DNA of 19,656 bases from the NCBI GenBank assembly GCA_900299205.1, contig OMIW01000151.1, positions 1-19,656 on the forward strand. The letters are read 5' to 3'. The position numbers and the translations under genes were made by a program. Below are positions 8,325 to 16,097 of the stretch, one piece after another (position 1 is the first letter of the stretch; each line of letters opens with the position of its first letter). This stretch comes from Pseudomonadota bacterium (GTDB taxonomy: Bacteria; Bdellovibrionota_C; UBA2361; OMIW01). The notes under the pieces were generated by a model. That model was not told where the DNA came from and made no database searches. It saw only the letters and a list, made by a program, of their open reading frames with translations.

Positions 8325-9629
8325 ATGTACGAATGTATCGAGGTAGTTGGAAAGGGCTCTCTCAACGGATCGGTAGTCGCCGGAGGTGCAAAAAACGCCG
8401 CTCTTCCCCTTCTCATGGCGACCTTGTTAACCGATGAGCCGGTAACTCTATCAAATGTTCCAGCACTCGAAGACATAACCCACGTCCGTCAGCTGCTCGA
8501 AGCACTTGGGTCACAAATGGATCTGCACCGAATTGGTCTCGACGGGGGTGCAGTAACTATTCAGACGAAAGAACTCTCAAGGCACTCTGCGAGCCATAGC
8601 CTTATCAAGGCACTTCGGGCCTCATTTTGGATCCTTGGGCCTCTCCTCGCTCGCTGTGGCGAGGCGCAGGTGTCACTTCCCGGGGGGGACATCATCGGTG
8701 CTCGACCCGTTGATATCCACCTTGAAGCGCTCACTGCGATGGGAGCCAATATCGAGCTAAAACATGGCGTTGTCTTTGCTACGGCTCCCCATGGCCTTCG
8801 TCCGGCCCATATTACGTTTCGCTATCCATCTGTTGGTGCGACTCACCAGATCCTCATGGTTGCGGCTCGAATCTCCGGTACAACCATTATCGAGGGCGCT
8901 GCAAGGGAGCCAGAGATAGAGTCGATGGCCGAACTTCTGAGCAGAATGGGGGCGCATATCGAGGGAGCTGGAACTTCTCGAATTCTCATTTCCGGCACTC
9001 CGCACCTTTCGGGTACCTCACTCGACCTTATCGGTGACCGGATTGAGGCGGGCACCTACCTCTGCGCTGGAGTAGCCACTCGAGGTAAGGTGACCGTGAA
9101 TGGAGTTCGGCCCGCTCATGTCGGTAAACTGCTCGATATCTTCTCAGAGATGGGATGTGAAATTGAGAGGGGCAACAATTCAATCACTGTTGATGCTCAG
9201 CACGACCTCAGAGGAGTATCTGTTACCACAGGTCCATTTCCAGAGCTTGCGACGGATCTACAGGCTCCCCTCCTGGCTGCCCTCTGTACTGTTGAGGGAG
9301 AAAGCTCGGTCGAAGAGACGGTCTACGAGGCTCGATTCCGCCACGTGGCTGAGCTTTGGCGACTGGGGGCACACATTGAACTATCTGATCGCTGTGCCAG
9401 AATCATCGGAACGCCGAGGCTGAGTGGTGCTGCGGTTGAAGGTCACGACATTCGGGCGGCGGCGAGCCTTGTTGTCGCGGGTTTGGCAGCAGAAGGCTCC
9501 ACCTTTATAAGTGAGCCTCATCATCTTCGCAGAGGATATGAGCGACTCGAGGAAAAGATTGCAGCACTCGGAGGTACCATCTGCAATAGAATAGCGGATG
9601 CTGAAGATCTGATGTTTTCAGGATGTTAA
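8325..9629 (+). CDS. murA: UDP-N-acetylglucosamine 1-carboxyvinyltransferase (MurA), Asp active-site type
   Basis: Catalyses the first committed step of peptidoglycan synthesis, transfer of enolpyruvate from PEP to UDP-GlcNAc, in the cytoplasm. Length is 434 aa from ATG 8325 (E. coli 419); a TTG at 8283 would add 14 residues not seen in the family. Substrate-binding K23-N24 sit in GAKNAALPLL. The active-site loop reads LPGGDIIGARPVD, with Asp122 at the place of the usual Cys115 (PGGC in E. coli). Asp at this position is known to keep the enzyme active but block alkylation by fosfomycin. The C-terminal RRGYERLEEKIAALGG is typical. The coding region overlaps rlpA by 7 nt, so both are probably co-expressed. 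Confidence 0.96.
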   Translation: MYECIEVVGKGSLNGSVVAGGAKNAALPLLMATLLTDEPVTLSNVPALEDITHVRQLLEALGSQMDLHRIGLDGGAVTIQTKELSRHSASHSLIKALRASFWILGPLLARCGEAQVSLPGGDIIGARPVDIHLEALTAMGANIELKHGVVFATAPHGLRPAHITFRYPSVGATHQILMVAARISGTTIIEGAAREPEIESMAELLSRMGAHIEGAGTSRILISGTPHLSGTSLDLIGDRIEAGTYLCAGVATRGKVTVNGVRPAHVGKLLDIFSEMGCEIERGNNSITVDAQHDLRGVSVTTGPFPELATDLQAPLLAALCTVEGESSVEETVYEARFRHVAELWRLGAHIELSDRCARIIGTPRLSGAAVEGHDIRAAASLVVAGLAAEGSTFISEPHHLRRGYERLEEKIAALGGTICNRIADAEDLMFSGC

Positions 9630-10042
9630 GTAGTTTGGCGCAACCACGATCTTTTCTCATCACGATGATCTTGGGGATGGCTTTCCTCTCGTCATGCTCA
9701 TTTATCCGAGAGAAACGGGCTCAATTCTCGTCCCCCTCCCCGGCAGTTGGAGAATCCTGCTATATGCAAGCGTCTTACTACGGCGCAGCCTTTCATGGCC
9801 ATCCCACTGCAAACGGGGAGATTTTTAATCGTCATGGATGGACCGCCGCGCATCGAACTCTCCCTTTCGGATCCATCTTGCGAGTTACCTATCCAACAAC
9901 CGGAAGAACAGTCACAGTGCGAATCAACGACCGAGGGCCTTATATCCGAGGAAGAGATCTTGATTTGGCAGAAGGAGCGGCCGCTCGCCTCGGGATGCGG
10001 CATGTTGGGGTCGCCAAGGTTCGAGTTCGTCGCATCGGCTGA
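9623..10042 (+). CDS. rlpA: RlpA-like lipoprotein (double-psi beta-barrel), short form
   Basis: Predicted outer-membrane lipoprotein of the RlpA family; characterised members are lytic transglycosylases acting on denuded septal glycan. The signal peptide covers residues 1-24 with lipobox LSSC (Cys25). The DPBB domain shows ASYYGAAFHGHPTANGE, TAAHRTLPFGS (catalytic-type His77) and VRINDRGPYIRGRDLDL (Asp103). At 139 aa it has no SPOR domain, unlike E. coli RlpA (362 aa), so septal targeting must differ. The ATG overlaps the murA stop and has no clear Shine-Dalgarno sequence, suggesting translational coupling. The pairing with murA fits a cell-wall role. Confidence 0.9.
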   Translation: MLSSLAQPRSFLITMILGMAFLSSCSFIREKRAQFSSPSPAVGESCYMQASYYGAAFHGHPTANGEIFNRHGWTAAHRTLPFGSILRVTYPTTGRTVTVRINDRGPYIRGRDLDLAEGAAARLGMRHVGVAKVRVRRIG

Positions 10043-10203
10043 CCTCAAATCGTCGCCAAATTCCCTGTCAATAGTCTCCAATAAGCAACTTTCCCGTCAA
10101 ATATCCGATACAGGGATCATCGAATTCTTTCACTGAAGGATTGGCAAATAAAACACCTCCTCCAGTGGCTGAATATGTTTACCCTTACGCGGACATTTGA
10201 TTT

Positions 10204-10566
10204 ATGAAAATTTCAGCAAGTTCCCTAACTAGTTTTTTATCTCCTTCAATTAGTGCCTCTGATACAGAAAAAGCCGCGAGAAGCGTCGGCAGTCGAGCTC
10301 AAGCCGAACAGGAAAAACTGATGAACCTCTATGGATTGTCATCTGGCGGTAAGAGCGACAAACAGATTAATGATGCACTCCAAGCAATGAACCTTCCACC
10401 AAAAGCCGGTCCAGGAACCATGCAAGAGCATCTGCGAGGCTTGATTGATGCTCAGCAACAACGAGTGAATAGATCGTTTGAAACGCTCTCCGCATTCCAG
10501 ACATTCATGAAGAATATTCACGAAATGATCATGAGCATTATCCGAAACATGCGGTTGCAGCCCTAG
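10204..10566 (+). CDS. Small helical protein of unknown function (possible T3SS needle/rod-like substrate)
   Basis: I do not recognise this 120-aa protein. It has no signal peptide, no Cys and no membrane segment. The N-terminus is Ser/Ile-rich (SASSLTSFLSPSISASD), as often seen in type III substrates. The C-terminal 40 residues form a likely amphipathic helix ending IHEMIMSIIRNMRLQ, reminiscent in length and hydrophobic spacing of T3SS needle-protein (SctF) C-termini, but identity is low. It stands alone as a monocistronic unit with its own terminator, 4.8 kb from the T3SS block. Start ATG 10204 has only a weak upstream GGA. The 161 bp before it show no clear promoter. The needle/rod idea is a guess; a plain hypothetical protein is the safe reading. 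Confidence 0.7.
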   Translation: MKISASSLTSFLSPSISASDTEKAARSVGSRAQAEQEKLMNLYGLSSGGKSDKQINDALQAMNLPPKAGPGTMQEHLRGLIDAQQQRVNRSFETLSAFQTFMKNIHEMIMSIIRNMRLQP

Positions 10567-10615
10567 AGGGGCTCGAGGAGGTATAAGCGACGAGAGACTG
10601 ACCCCCTCCTTTTTT
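10566..10615. terminator. Terminator downstream of the 120-aa gene
   Basis: GAGGGG (10566-10571) pairs with CCCCTC (10603-10608), with an inner CTCG/CGAG pairing (10572-10575 and 10590-10593), followed by T6 (10610-10615). It serves the plus strand. Its T-tract touches the stop codon of the convergent lipoprotein gene. Confidence 0.7.
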
Positions 10616-11351
10616 AGCCCTTTAGTCGGAGTATCGTGATCGGCTCTCCTCCTCCCGGAGCGTCAGCGATAAGTATCGTATAAAATCCCCTGTCCTCGAA
10701 TACTAAATCTCGCTCAACGGCTAAAACCTCCTTGGAATTCGCGATGGTGACCCAAATAGTATATGTTCCCGGTAATCCCTCGAAGTACCCCCCATTTATC
10801 CCCAATCCGATATTCCGCACGGTGGGCCCCACCGATTCCACGCTCGTGCCCGAATCGAGAACGTACACATCAGCACGGGGCGCAGCCTCGGCAACCCTGA
10901 TTACCTGAAACTTGACTGAACCTTTCGGGGCGCCATCAGTATCATCGCGAAGAAGGGTACTTCGGGGATTTTCTGCAGTACCAAATACGAGAAGGGTTTG
11001 ATCGTTACCGTCGCTAAGATTAAAACTCGTGCTTCCTATCGTCGTCAGGGTACCCGAAACCAGAGCTCGAATCTCTCGCTGACCACTTCGGACATTTACG
11101 TATCCAGTACTCTCAAGGTAGCCCATCTTTTCTACGAAGGAGCGCCCATCTACTAGGACATCAATCGCAGATATCTGGGCATTACCGTTGATCACACGCA
11201 AATTTGTCCGACGGTCGCGATTCTGACGACCAGAACCACACCCCGATATTCCTATCAACAACAAAACCAAGAAAACCCCATAAAACCGCTTAAAAATGCA
11301 CGAATACCTTCTTGGATGCGGGAGCAGCTGGAAAAAATTGATTTTTGCCAC
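10614..11351 (-). CDS. DUF4397-type lipoprotein
   Basis: Predicted exported lipoprotein, 245 aa. A basic N-region and hydrophobic stretch (VFLVLLLIGISG) end in a lipobox ISGC (Cys38). The mature part has the DUF4397 pattern: LRVINGNAQISAIDVLVDG, a Tyr-rich YVNVRSGQREIRAL segment, then a second beta-rich repeat (VIRVAEAAPRADVYVLDSG). DUF4397 proteins are beta-sandwich envelope proteins of unknown role. The start is GTG at 11351 with GAGGG seven bases upstream. It lies 24 nt behind nth and probably belongs to the nagZ-nth transcript. No catalytic motif is visible. Confidence 0.8.
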   Translation of the reverse strand: MAKINFFQLLPHPRRYSCIFKRFYGVFLVLLLIGISGCGSGRQNRDRRTNLRVINGNAQISAIDVLVDGRSFVEKMGYLESTGYVNVRSGQREIRALVSGTLTTIGSTSFNLSDGNDQTLLVFGTAENPRSTLLRDDTDGAPKGSVKFQVIRVAEAAPRADVYVLDSGTSVESVGPTVRNIGLGINGGYFEGLPGTYTIWVTIANSKEVLAVERDLVFEDRGFYTILIADAPGGGEPITILRLKG

Positions 11352-11375
11352 AAATCGACCCTCGAAAAGTTCTTC

Positions 11376-12029
11376 CTATCTGACATTAAACGCGCACAGA
11401 GCGCTGAGCACACACTCATCACACCGAGGATTCCGGGCAGTACACACCGCCCTTCCGTGAAGAATCAAACTATGATGAAGAGCTCGCCATCGCTTCTTCG
11501 GAAATTGTCCCCGCAATTCCTCTTCAACTTCCCTGGCATCCTTTCCCCGGGCAAGACCCAGCCTTCTAGACACTCGAAAAACATGCGTATCCACAGCAAG
11601 GCCCGCCTCGGTTCCCCGCTCACTCGCCACCACATTGGCCGTCTTACGTCCAACGCCGGGCAAGGTCTGGAGGTCATCGATTGTTGCTGGGAGCTGCCCT
11701 CCCCAACGCTCAACGACCTGCTCTGCGAGGGCCCGGATATTACGCGCCTTCGTTCGATAGTAGTTTATTGGCTTGATAATCGCCTCAATCTCCTCGACCG
11801 ATCCTGCAGCCAGCGACTGAAAGGTAGTATATCTCTCAAAGAGAGTTGGAGTCACCTGGTTGACTTTCTTGTCGGTGCATTGGGCTGACAGCACTACTGC
11901 CACCACAAGCTGATAGTCATCGGAGAAGTTGAGCTCAGACTTCGGATTAGGGTATGCCGCCGCCAACCGTTTCATCAAACTCTCCCGCTTTTGCCGGGAG
12001 AACTCTCTCACTAAGCCGCCGTCTACCAC
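11376..12029 (-). CDS. nth: Endonuclease III (base-excision DNA glycosylase/AP lyase)
   Basis: Removes oxidised pyrimidines from DNA and cleaves the abasic site. The helix-hairpin-helix LPGVGRKTANVV contains the catalytic Lys129, and VDTHVFRV supplies the catalytic Asp147. The C-terminal [4Fe-4S] ligands are C196-X6-C203-X2-C206-X5-C212, exactly the Nth spacing. The frame is open up to a TTG at 12104, inside nagZ. The GTG at 12029 is preceded by GAGGGG five bases upstream and gives 217 aa, matching E. coli (211), so it is chosen. It lies 52 nt after nagZ and 24 nt before the lipoprotein gene. Confidence 0.95.
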   Translation of the reverse strand: MVDGGLVREFSRQKRESLMKRLAAAYPNPKSELNFSDDYQLVVAVVLSAQCTDKKVNQVTPTLFERYTTFQSLAAGSVEEIEAIIKPINYYRTKARNIRALAEQVVERWGGQLPATIDDLQTLPGVGRKTANVVASERGTEAGLAVDTHVFRVSRRLGLARGKDAREVEEELRGQFPKKRWRALHHSLILHGRAVCTARNPRCDECVLSALCAFNVR

Positions 12030-12081
12030 CTTATCCCCTCTTTCGCGGTGCCCTATTGACAACAATTGGCCGTGGGCACTC

Positions 12082-13182
12082 CTAACGACCGAACGCCACC
12101 TCAATCGACAGTCGAGCGTGATTCTCGAGAACCTCTCGAGCCAACACCTCCACCGCCGGCATCGGGATCTTGCCTAATAAACTGTCAATCCGCCGACGAG
12201 CATTTGACATCTGATTGGCAAAATTAGCATCCCCCTCAACCCGTTCGGAAAATACGTGGGCCATGGAGAAAAGATGATCGATTCGGGGATTGAGATACCG
12301 GGCAACAATCGTGAGATCACACCCCGCGATGAATGGTTCAACTACGGCTCCCTCCTCATCGACACGGCGACTGATAGCCTTCATCTCAAGATCGTCGGAG
12401 ACAACCACCCCGTCGTATCCGAGCTCACCTCTCAAAAGGTCATGAATGAGGGTTCGCGAGAAGGTTGCCGGCTCCGACGGGTCAATAGCCGGAAATAACA
12501 CGTGAGCCGTCATAACGAGAGGAATTCCGTCACTGCACAGATCTCGGAACGGTACTAACTCTCGCTGCACGAGAACGTCTCGGGAAGTAGCGAGGACTGG
12601 AAGCTCGAGATGCGAATCGGTACTGGTATCCCCGTGACCGGGGAAGTGTTTTGCACACCCCAGCACCCCTGCATCCGAAAGGCCGCGAGCATACTCTCTC
12701 GCAAAGGTCGCCACTTCGACGGGATCTGAACTCAGCGCTCTCACTCCGATGATCGGATTGTTAGGATTGGAGTTAATATCTGCCAATGGTGCCCATGATA
12801 CATTTACGCCGAGGGAGCAAAGCTCCCTCCCGGTCGCCCGCGCTACGTTGTAGGACTGCTCCCTGAGGAGACAGGGAGGAGGGAATCGAGTAATCGGATG
12901 GGGAGTCCTCACGACGCTCCCCCCCTCGTGGTCAAGGGTAACCAGCATCTGCGAGCGACCCGCATACCGCTTTACTTCAGCCAAGAGAGTATCGAGTGAA
13001 TGGATCCAATCGCCGTACGGTTTGCCATACACAAAGTTTCGCGCTAAGAGAAGCACCCCAACAGGGCGAAGGCTCTCTAAAACCTTTTTGTCCTCGTCCG
13101 ATAAAGAAGGCCCAGAGAGCCCCACGATAAGATGGTTGCCAAACGGGGAAAGGTCGCGCGGGTGTGTCGATCGGTCAACCAT
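12082..13182 (-). CDS. nagZ: Beta-N-acetylhexosaminidase NagZ (GH3)
   Basis: Cytoplasmic enzyme of peptidoglycan recycling that releases GlcNAc from anhydro-muropeptides. Visible features are LVTLDHEGGSVVRT (82-93), the NagZ-type loop AKHFPGHGDTSTDSHLELP (177-195) carrying the acid/base His-Asp pair, and VVSDDLEMKAIS with the nucleophile Asp263. Length from ATG 13182 is 366 aa (E. coli 341). That start has AGGAAG six bases upstream. The frame continues to 13311, but the extra residues are not family-like. The lack of a signal peptide is consistent with a cytoplasmic location. It is divergent from panB, with 161 bp between starts. Confidence 0.94.
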   Translation of the reverse strand: MVDRSTHPRDLSPFGNHLIVGLSGPSLSDEDKKVLESLRPVGVLLLARNFVYGKPYGDWIHSLDTLLAEVKRYAGRSQMLVTLDHEGGSVVRTPHPITRFPPPCLLREQSYNVARATGRELCSLGVNVSWAPLADINSNPNNPIIGVRALSSDPVEVATFAREYARGLSDAGVLGCAKHFPGHGDTSTDSHLELPVLATSRDVLVQRELVPFRDLCSDGIPLVMTAHVLFPAIDPSEPATFSRTLIHDLLRGELGYDGVVVSDDLEMKAISRRVDEEGAVVEPFIAGCDLTIVARYLNPRIDHLFSMAHVFSERVEGDANFANQMSNARRRIDSLLGKIPMPAVEVLAREVLENHARLSIEVAFGR

Positions 13183-13343
13183 GATAAACTTCCTGTGATT
13201 AAGGAGATAACGGTCCCGGGGGTTTATAAATCCGTCCGCCCGGAATTCACCAGAGCCCCCAAGGAGCTGGAGACCCCAGTAAAGAGCGAACATCGCGGGT
13301 CTGGCTATCAAGAGTACGATAACAGTCGTTGGGATGACAAATT
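13183..13343. promoter_or_regulatory. Divergent nagZ/panB intergenic region
   Basis: The 161-bp region must hold promoters for both directions. It contains TTGTCA on the minus strand near 13338 and -10-like GATAAC near 13319 on the plus strand, but no well-spaced -10/-35 pair stands out. The panB ATG has a weak GGGA upstream. Confidence 0.3.
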
Positions 13344-14228
13344 ATGAAAAACCACCAACACCGGTCGAACAAGGACACTAGCGAATCAACGAGTTTGAAC
13401 GCGCATCCCTTAAGAGTTACCGCCCCATGGCTAGCTGATGCGCCGCGACCCATCACCTGCCTCACCGCATATGACTTTACAATGGCCGCTCTTCTCGATA
13501 AAGCAGGGATCGATCTCATCCTCGTCGGCGATTCGCTTGCATCTCCGATGCAGGGTAAGGGTAACACCCTCCCGGTAACGATGGATCAAATGGTATACCA
13601 CTGTGCCTGCGTAACCGCTGGTGTTCAGAGAGCTTTTGTTGTAGGAGATATGCCGTTCCTATCTTATCAGGTATCCACCGAGGAGGCTGTAAGAAATGCG
13701 GGGAGGCTGGTGCAGGAAGGAGGCGTAGGCGGCGTGAAACTCGAGGGAGGCGCGCCATTCGCGGACACCATCAGAGCTATTGTGCGGGCAGAGATACCCG
13801 TCGTGGGACACATCGGCCTTACCCCCCAATCGGTGAATCGGATGGGCGGATACCGCGTGCAGGGCAAGGGCAAGGAGGGAGAAAAGAACTTCCGCTCCCG
13901 CACCCGTAGTCAGATACTCGCTGATGCTCGTGCCGTTGAGTCAGCGGGGGCCTTTTGTCTCGTGGTCGAAGGGGTACCAAGCGAACTCGGAGCTGAAATA
14001 TCGAGAGAGATATCGATACCGACTATCGGTATCGGAGCAGGCAACTCCTGTCGCGGGCAAATCCTTGTGACCCATGATATGCTCGGCCTGTCACTGCGAG
14101 AGAGTCCAAAATTTGTAAAGCAGTTTGGAAACTTGCAGGAGGCGGTGCTACAATCGGTGGTGGGCTACGTCAGTGAAGTCATCGCCGGGAACTTCCCGGG
14201 TCCAGAGCATTCCTATGGAGATCGATGA
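13344..14228 (+). CDS. panB: 3-methyl-2-oxobutanoate hydroxymethyltransferase
   Basis: First step of pantothenate (coenzyme A) synthesis: transfers a hydroxymethyl group from methylene-tetrahydrofolate to ketoisovalerate. Length is 294 aa (E. coli 264); the extra residues are an N-terminal tail (about 20 aa) and a short basic insert after RVQGKGKEG. Metal-site residues are Asp63 in LVGDSLA, Asp102 in VVGDMPF and Glu134 in KLEGG. The catalytic Glu209 is in VVEGVPSEL. GHIGLTPQSVN and IGIGAG are typical. panD follows after 86 nt, so two pantothenate genes are together; panC is not in the window. Confidence 0.96.
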   Translation: MKNHQHRSNKDTSESTSLNAHPLRVTAPWLADAPRPITCLTAYDFTMAALLDKAGIDLILVGDSLASPMQGKGNTLPVTMDQMVYHCACVTAGVQRAFVVGDMPFLSYQVSTEEAVRNAGRLVQEGGVGGVKLEGGAPFADTIRAIVRAEIPVVGHIGLTPQSVNRMGGYRVQGKGKEGEKNFRSRTRSQILADARAVESAGAFCLVVEGVPSELGAEISREISIPTIGIGAGNSCRGQILVTHDMLGLSLRESPKFVKQFGNLQEAVLQSVVGYVSEVIAGNFPGPEHSYGDR

Positions 14229-14314
14229 CGTGGTCAAAAAATTGAAGGCCGCAAACTCGCATCTCGGTTGACAAAAAAGGCCGAGCACGATGGTAAGAGG
14301 TGAGGAGTAGGGGT

Positions 14315-14704
14315 ATGACGCTGTTTCGTTCAATGCTTCGGGCAAAAATCCATGGTGCCACCGTCACACACGCCGATATCCACTATGAGGGTAGTATAGC
14401 CGTCCCCCTTCCTCTGATCGAAGCGACTGACTTGCTGCCAAATGAAGAGGTCCACGTCTGGAACGTCACTCGTGGCACCCGCTTCCAAACCTATGTGATC
14501 GCTGGCGCACCGGGCCGTGATGACATTTCAGTTAATGGGGCGGCGGCTCATCTCGTCGAATTAGAGGATACCATTATTATCGCAGCCTTCTGTTCAATCC
14601 CCGAGGAGATTGCCAGACAACACCAACCAAAAGTCATCTTTGTCGACGAGTACAATCGGATAAAAGAGATTCGAGCTGAGCAGTTTCCACCCGTAAGCAG
14701 GTAG
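14315..14704 (+). CDS. panD: Aspartate 1-decarboxylase proenzyme
   Basis: Makes beta-alanine from aspartate for pantothenate synthesis. It is a pyruvoyl enzyme that self-cleaves between Gly26 and Ser27 in HYEGSIAV. Other family segments are MLRAKIHGATVTHADIHYEG, VHVWNVTRGTRFQTYVIAG and ISVNGAAAH. Length is 129 aa (E. coli 126). The frame opens with a GTG at 14300, but ATG 14315 fits the family start and has an AGGAGTAGGGG region just upstream. It follows panB and precedes smpB by 63 nt. Confidence 0.95.
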   Translation: MTLFRSMLRAKIHGATVTHADIHYEGSIAVPLPLIEATDLLPNEEVHVWNVTRGTRFQTYVIAGAPGRDDISVNGAAAHLVELEDTIIIAAFCSIPEEIARQHQPKVIFVDEYNRIKEIRAEQFPPVSR

Positions 14705-14767
14705 CTCTGACCCGAAAACTTTAACCGGTATTCGCCGCTGCTCAGTACCATCAAAACCGAGATTCCC

Positions 14768-15247
14768 ATGAGCGCGCGACCACCACCAACCTCATCCGAA
14801 AAAACCATTCTCGTCAACAAAAAAGCCCGCTTTGAATATCATATCCTCGAGGTCTTCGAGGCAGGAATCGTGCTTTCTGGCTCCGAGATTAAGTCCGTAA
14901 GAAACAGTGGTATAAGTATTGAAGAAGGCTATGTGCGCCCTTTTTCAGATGGCATGTATCTTCTGGGTGCTACCATTCGCCCTTACTCTCACGGCCACCA
15001 CGGTGCTGCGACTTACGACCCTTTGAGACCAAGAAAACTATTACTCCATAAAAGACAAATCGACTTTCTCAGGGGGCGTGTAGAGCAAAAGGGTCTAACA
15101 ATTGTTCCCCTGAGGGTATACCTCAAGGGGGGACGAGCAAAGGTTGAAATTGCGCTCGCTCGGGGCAAGGACAATCCTGACAAAAGAGAGGCAGTCAAAG
15201 AACGAGAGGCAAAGCGCGAGCTAGCTCGTGCGCTCAAACATGGCTAA
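14768..15247 (+). CDS. smpB: SsrA (tmRNA)-binding protein SmpB
   Basis: Binds tmRNA and brings it to stalled ribosomes for trans-translation. Family segments are KKARFEYHILEVFEAGIVLSGSEIKSVR split around residue 30, the EGYVRPFSDGMYLLGATIRPY core, RKLLLHKRQI, and the C-terminal tail NPDKREAVKEREAKRELARALK, which enters the empty mRNA channel. The 159-aa length is typical. No tmRNA gene (ssrA) is visible next to it, although the two are neighbours in many genomes. It is the last gene of the panB-panD-smpB run and converges on the T3SS block. Confidence 0.97.
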   Translation: MSARPPPTSSEKTILVNKKARFEYHILEVFEAGIVLSGSEIKSVRNSGISIEEGYVRPFSDGMYLLGATIRPYSHGHHGAATYDPLRPRKLLLHKRQIDFLRGRVEQKGLTIVPLRVYLKGGRAKVEIALARGKDNPDKREAVKEREAKRELARALKHG

Positions 15248-15289
15248 TCGGTCCAATCGAGAGGAACAATCCTGCCCATAGTATAAAAT

Positions 15290-15324
15290 GTGGCAGCCCC
15301 CCAATCGGAAAGGCCACTAATTTT
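15290..15324. terminator. Weak hairpin between smpB and the T3SS block
   Basis: GTGGC (15290-15294) and GCCAC (15313-15317) are followed by TAATTTT. On the other strand ATTTTAT follows. It could serve as a weak bidirectional terminator for the convergent smpB and TPR genes; the stem is only 5 bp. Confidence 0.35.
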
Positions 15325-15341
15325 CCCCCAAATACGACGGG

Positions 15342-15785
15342 TCAGCCGCGAATACGATAACGAGCAAGAAGCATTCGGTAGACCCTCACTATGTTTTTAT
15401 CAAATTCTATCCCCGACTCCATCGCCTCTCGAATTTCTCCAAGGTAGGTTCCGGCGGAATTATAATCCTCAAGACCGAACATCGCGATGACTAAAAGTAA
15501 TGTCGCCTCTGCAACCTGAGAGTCAATCTCCGAAGCTCGACGGGCAGCACCCGCTGCTTGAATAAAATCTCGCTCAAACAAGGCGATGATGGCCTGACCA
15601 ATCGAAGCTGGGGCAAGATTTGGTACTAGATGGATTAATCCATCAAAAATTACCGATGCCTGACGAAGATTCCCTGTTTCGAGATAGAGCTGCCCAAGAG
15701 CATAGATTGACTCTATTTGCTCAAGGGAATACCCCTTCTTTAGCACCTCCGAGCGTAAATCCGCGAGCGTGCTCTGCGACTTCAT
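15342..15785 (-). CDS. TPR protein, probable T3SS chaperone-like (SycD/LcrH or SctG type)
   Basis: A 147-aa all-helical protein with tandem tetratricopeptide repeats: IYALGQLYLETGNLRQASVIFDGL, then PASIGQAIIALFERDFIQAAGAARRASEID (each shown here only as the repeat core), then a third degenerate repeat ending in GEIREAM. Small TPR proteins of this size are the class II chaperones of translocators (SycD/LcrH) or the needle-subunit chaperone SctG (PscG/YscG). It is the last gene of the T3SS block and its ATG overlaps the preceding stop by 4 nt (ATGA), implying coupling with the 87-aa protein. There is no signal peptide. The fold call is good; the partner is unknown. Confidence 0.75.
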   Translation of the reverse strand: MKSQSTLADLRSEVLKKGYSLEQIESIYALGQLYLETGNLRQASVIFDGLIHLVPNLAPASIGQAIIALFERDFIQAAGAARRASEIDSQVAEATLLLVIAMFGLEDYNSAGTYLGEIREAMESGIEFDKNIVRVYRMLLARYRIRG

Positions 15786-16045
15786 ACGCCACCCCCGAGG
15801 TCAGCTCCTAACCACTCAAGCACCTGCTTCAACATCTTCTCTTCAGCGGCATATGGTCGCCGAAGCTCAAGGGGTGCCTCCCGAAGCTCAAGGTCAAGAA
15901 GAATTTGACGAACCCTCTCGTGCCGCGCAAATAGTGAACTTGTCAATTCATGGAGCTTTTGAACATTTCCGAGCGTCGGGAGAAGAGATATCAGCGGATA
16001 TACCGAAGCTGAGTCCGCAGGTTCAAAAAGGGGTCTTTGCGGCAT
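15782..16045 (-). CDS. Small helical protein of T3SS block, unknown
   Basis: I do not recognise this 87-aa protein. The C-terminal half is charged and helix-prone (HERVRQILLDLELREA, then EEKMLKQVLEWLG). There is no signal peptide or membrane span. ATG 16045 has GAGG four bases upstream. It is coupled by a 4-nt overlap to the TPR gene. In Pseudomonas and Yersinia, small SctE and TPR SctG proteins form a pair that holds the needle subunit, so a partner of the TPR protein is a fair guess. A remnant of the missing SctU C-terminal domain was considered, but the NPTH motif is absent. Confidence 0.65.
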   Translation of the reverse strand: MPQRPLFEPADSASVYPLISLLPTLGNVQKLHELTSSLFARHERVRQILLDLELREAPLELRRPYAAEEKMLKQVLEWLGADLGGGV

Positions 16046-16097
16046 CGTGCCTCATTCCATTAAAACTACCACTAAATCGGCTATAGGATTACTGCGC

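Noticed and set aside
10043-10203. Terminator or RNA gene between rlpA and the 120-aa gene
   Set aside because: CACTGAAGG and CCTCCAGTG form an imperfect stem, but no T-tract or conserved RNA motif follows.
15248-15341. tmRNA (ssrA) next to smpB
   Set aside because: The gap is only 94 bp and lacks tmRNA end or tag-frame signatures.
15782-16045. 87-aa protein as the detached SctU C-terminal autoprotease domain
   Set aside because: No NPTH motif or downstream family pattern; only a vague similarity in helix content.
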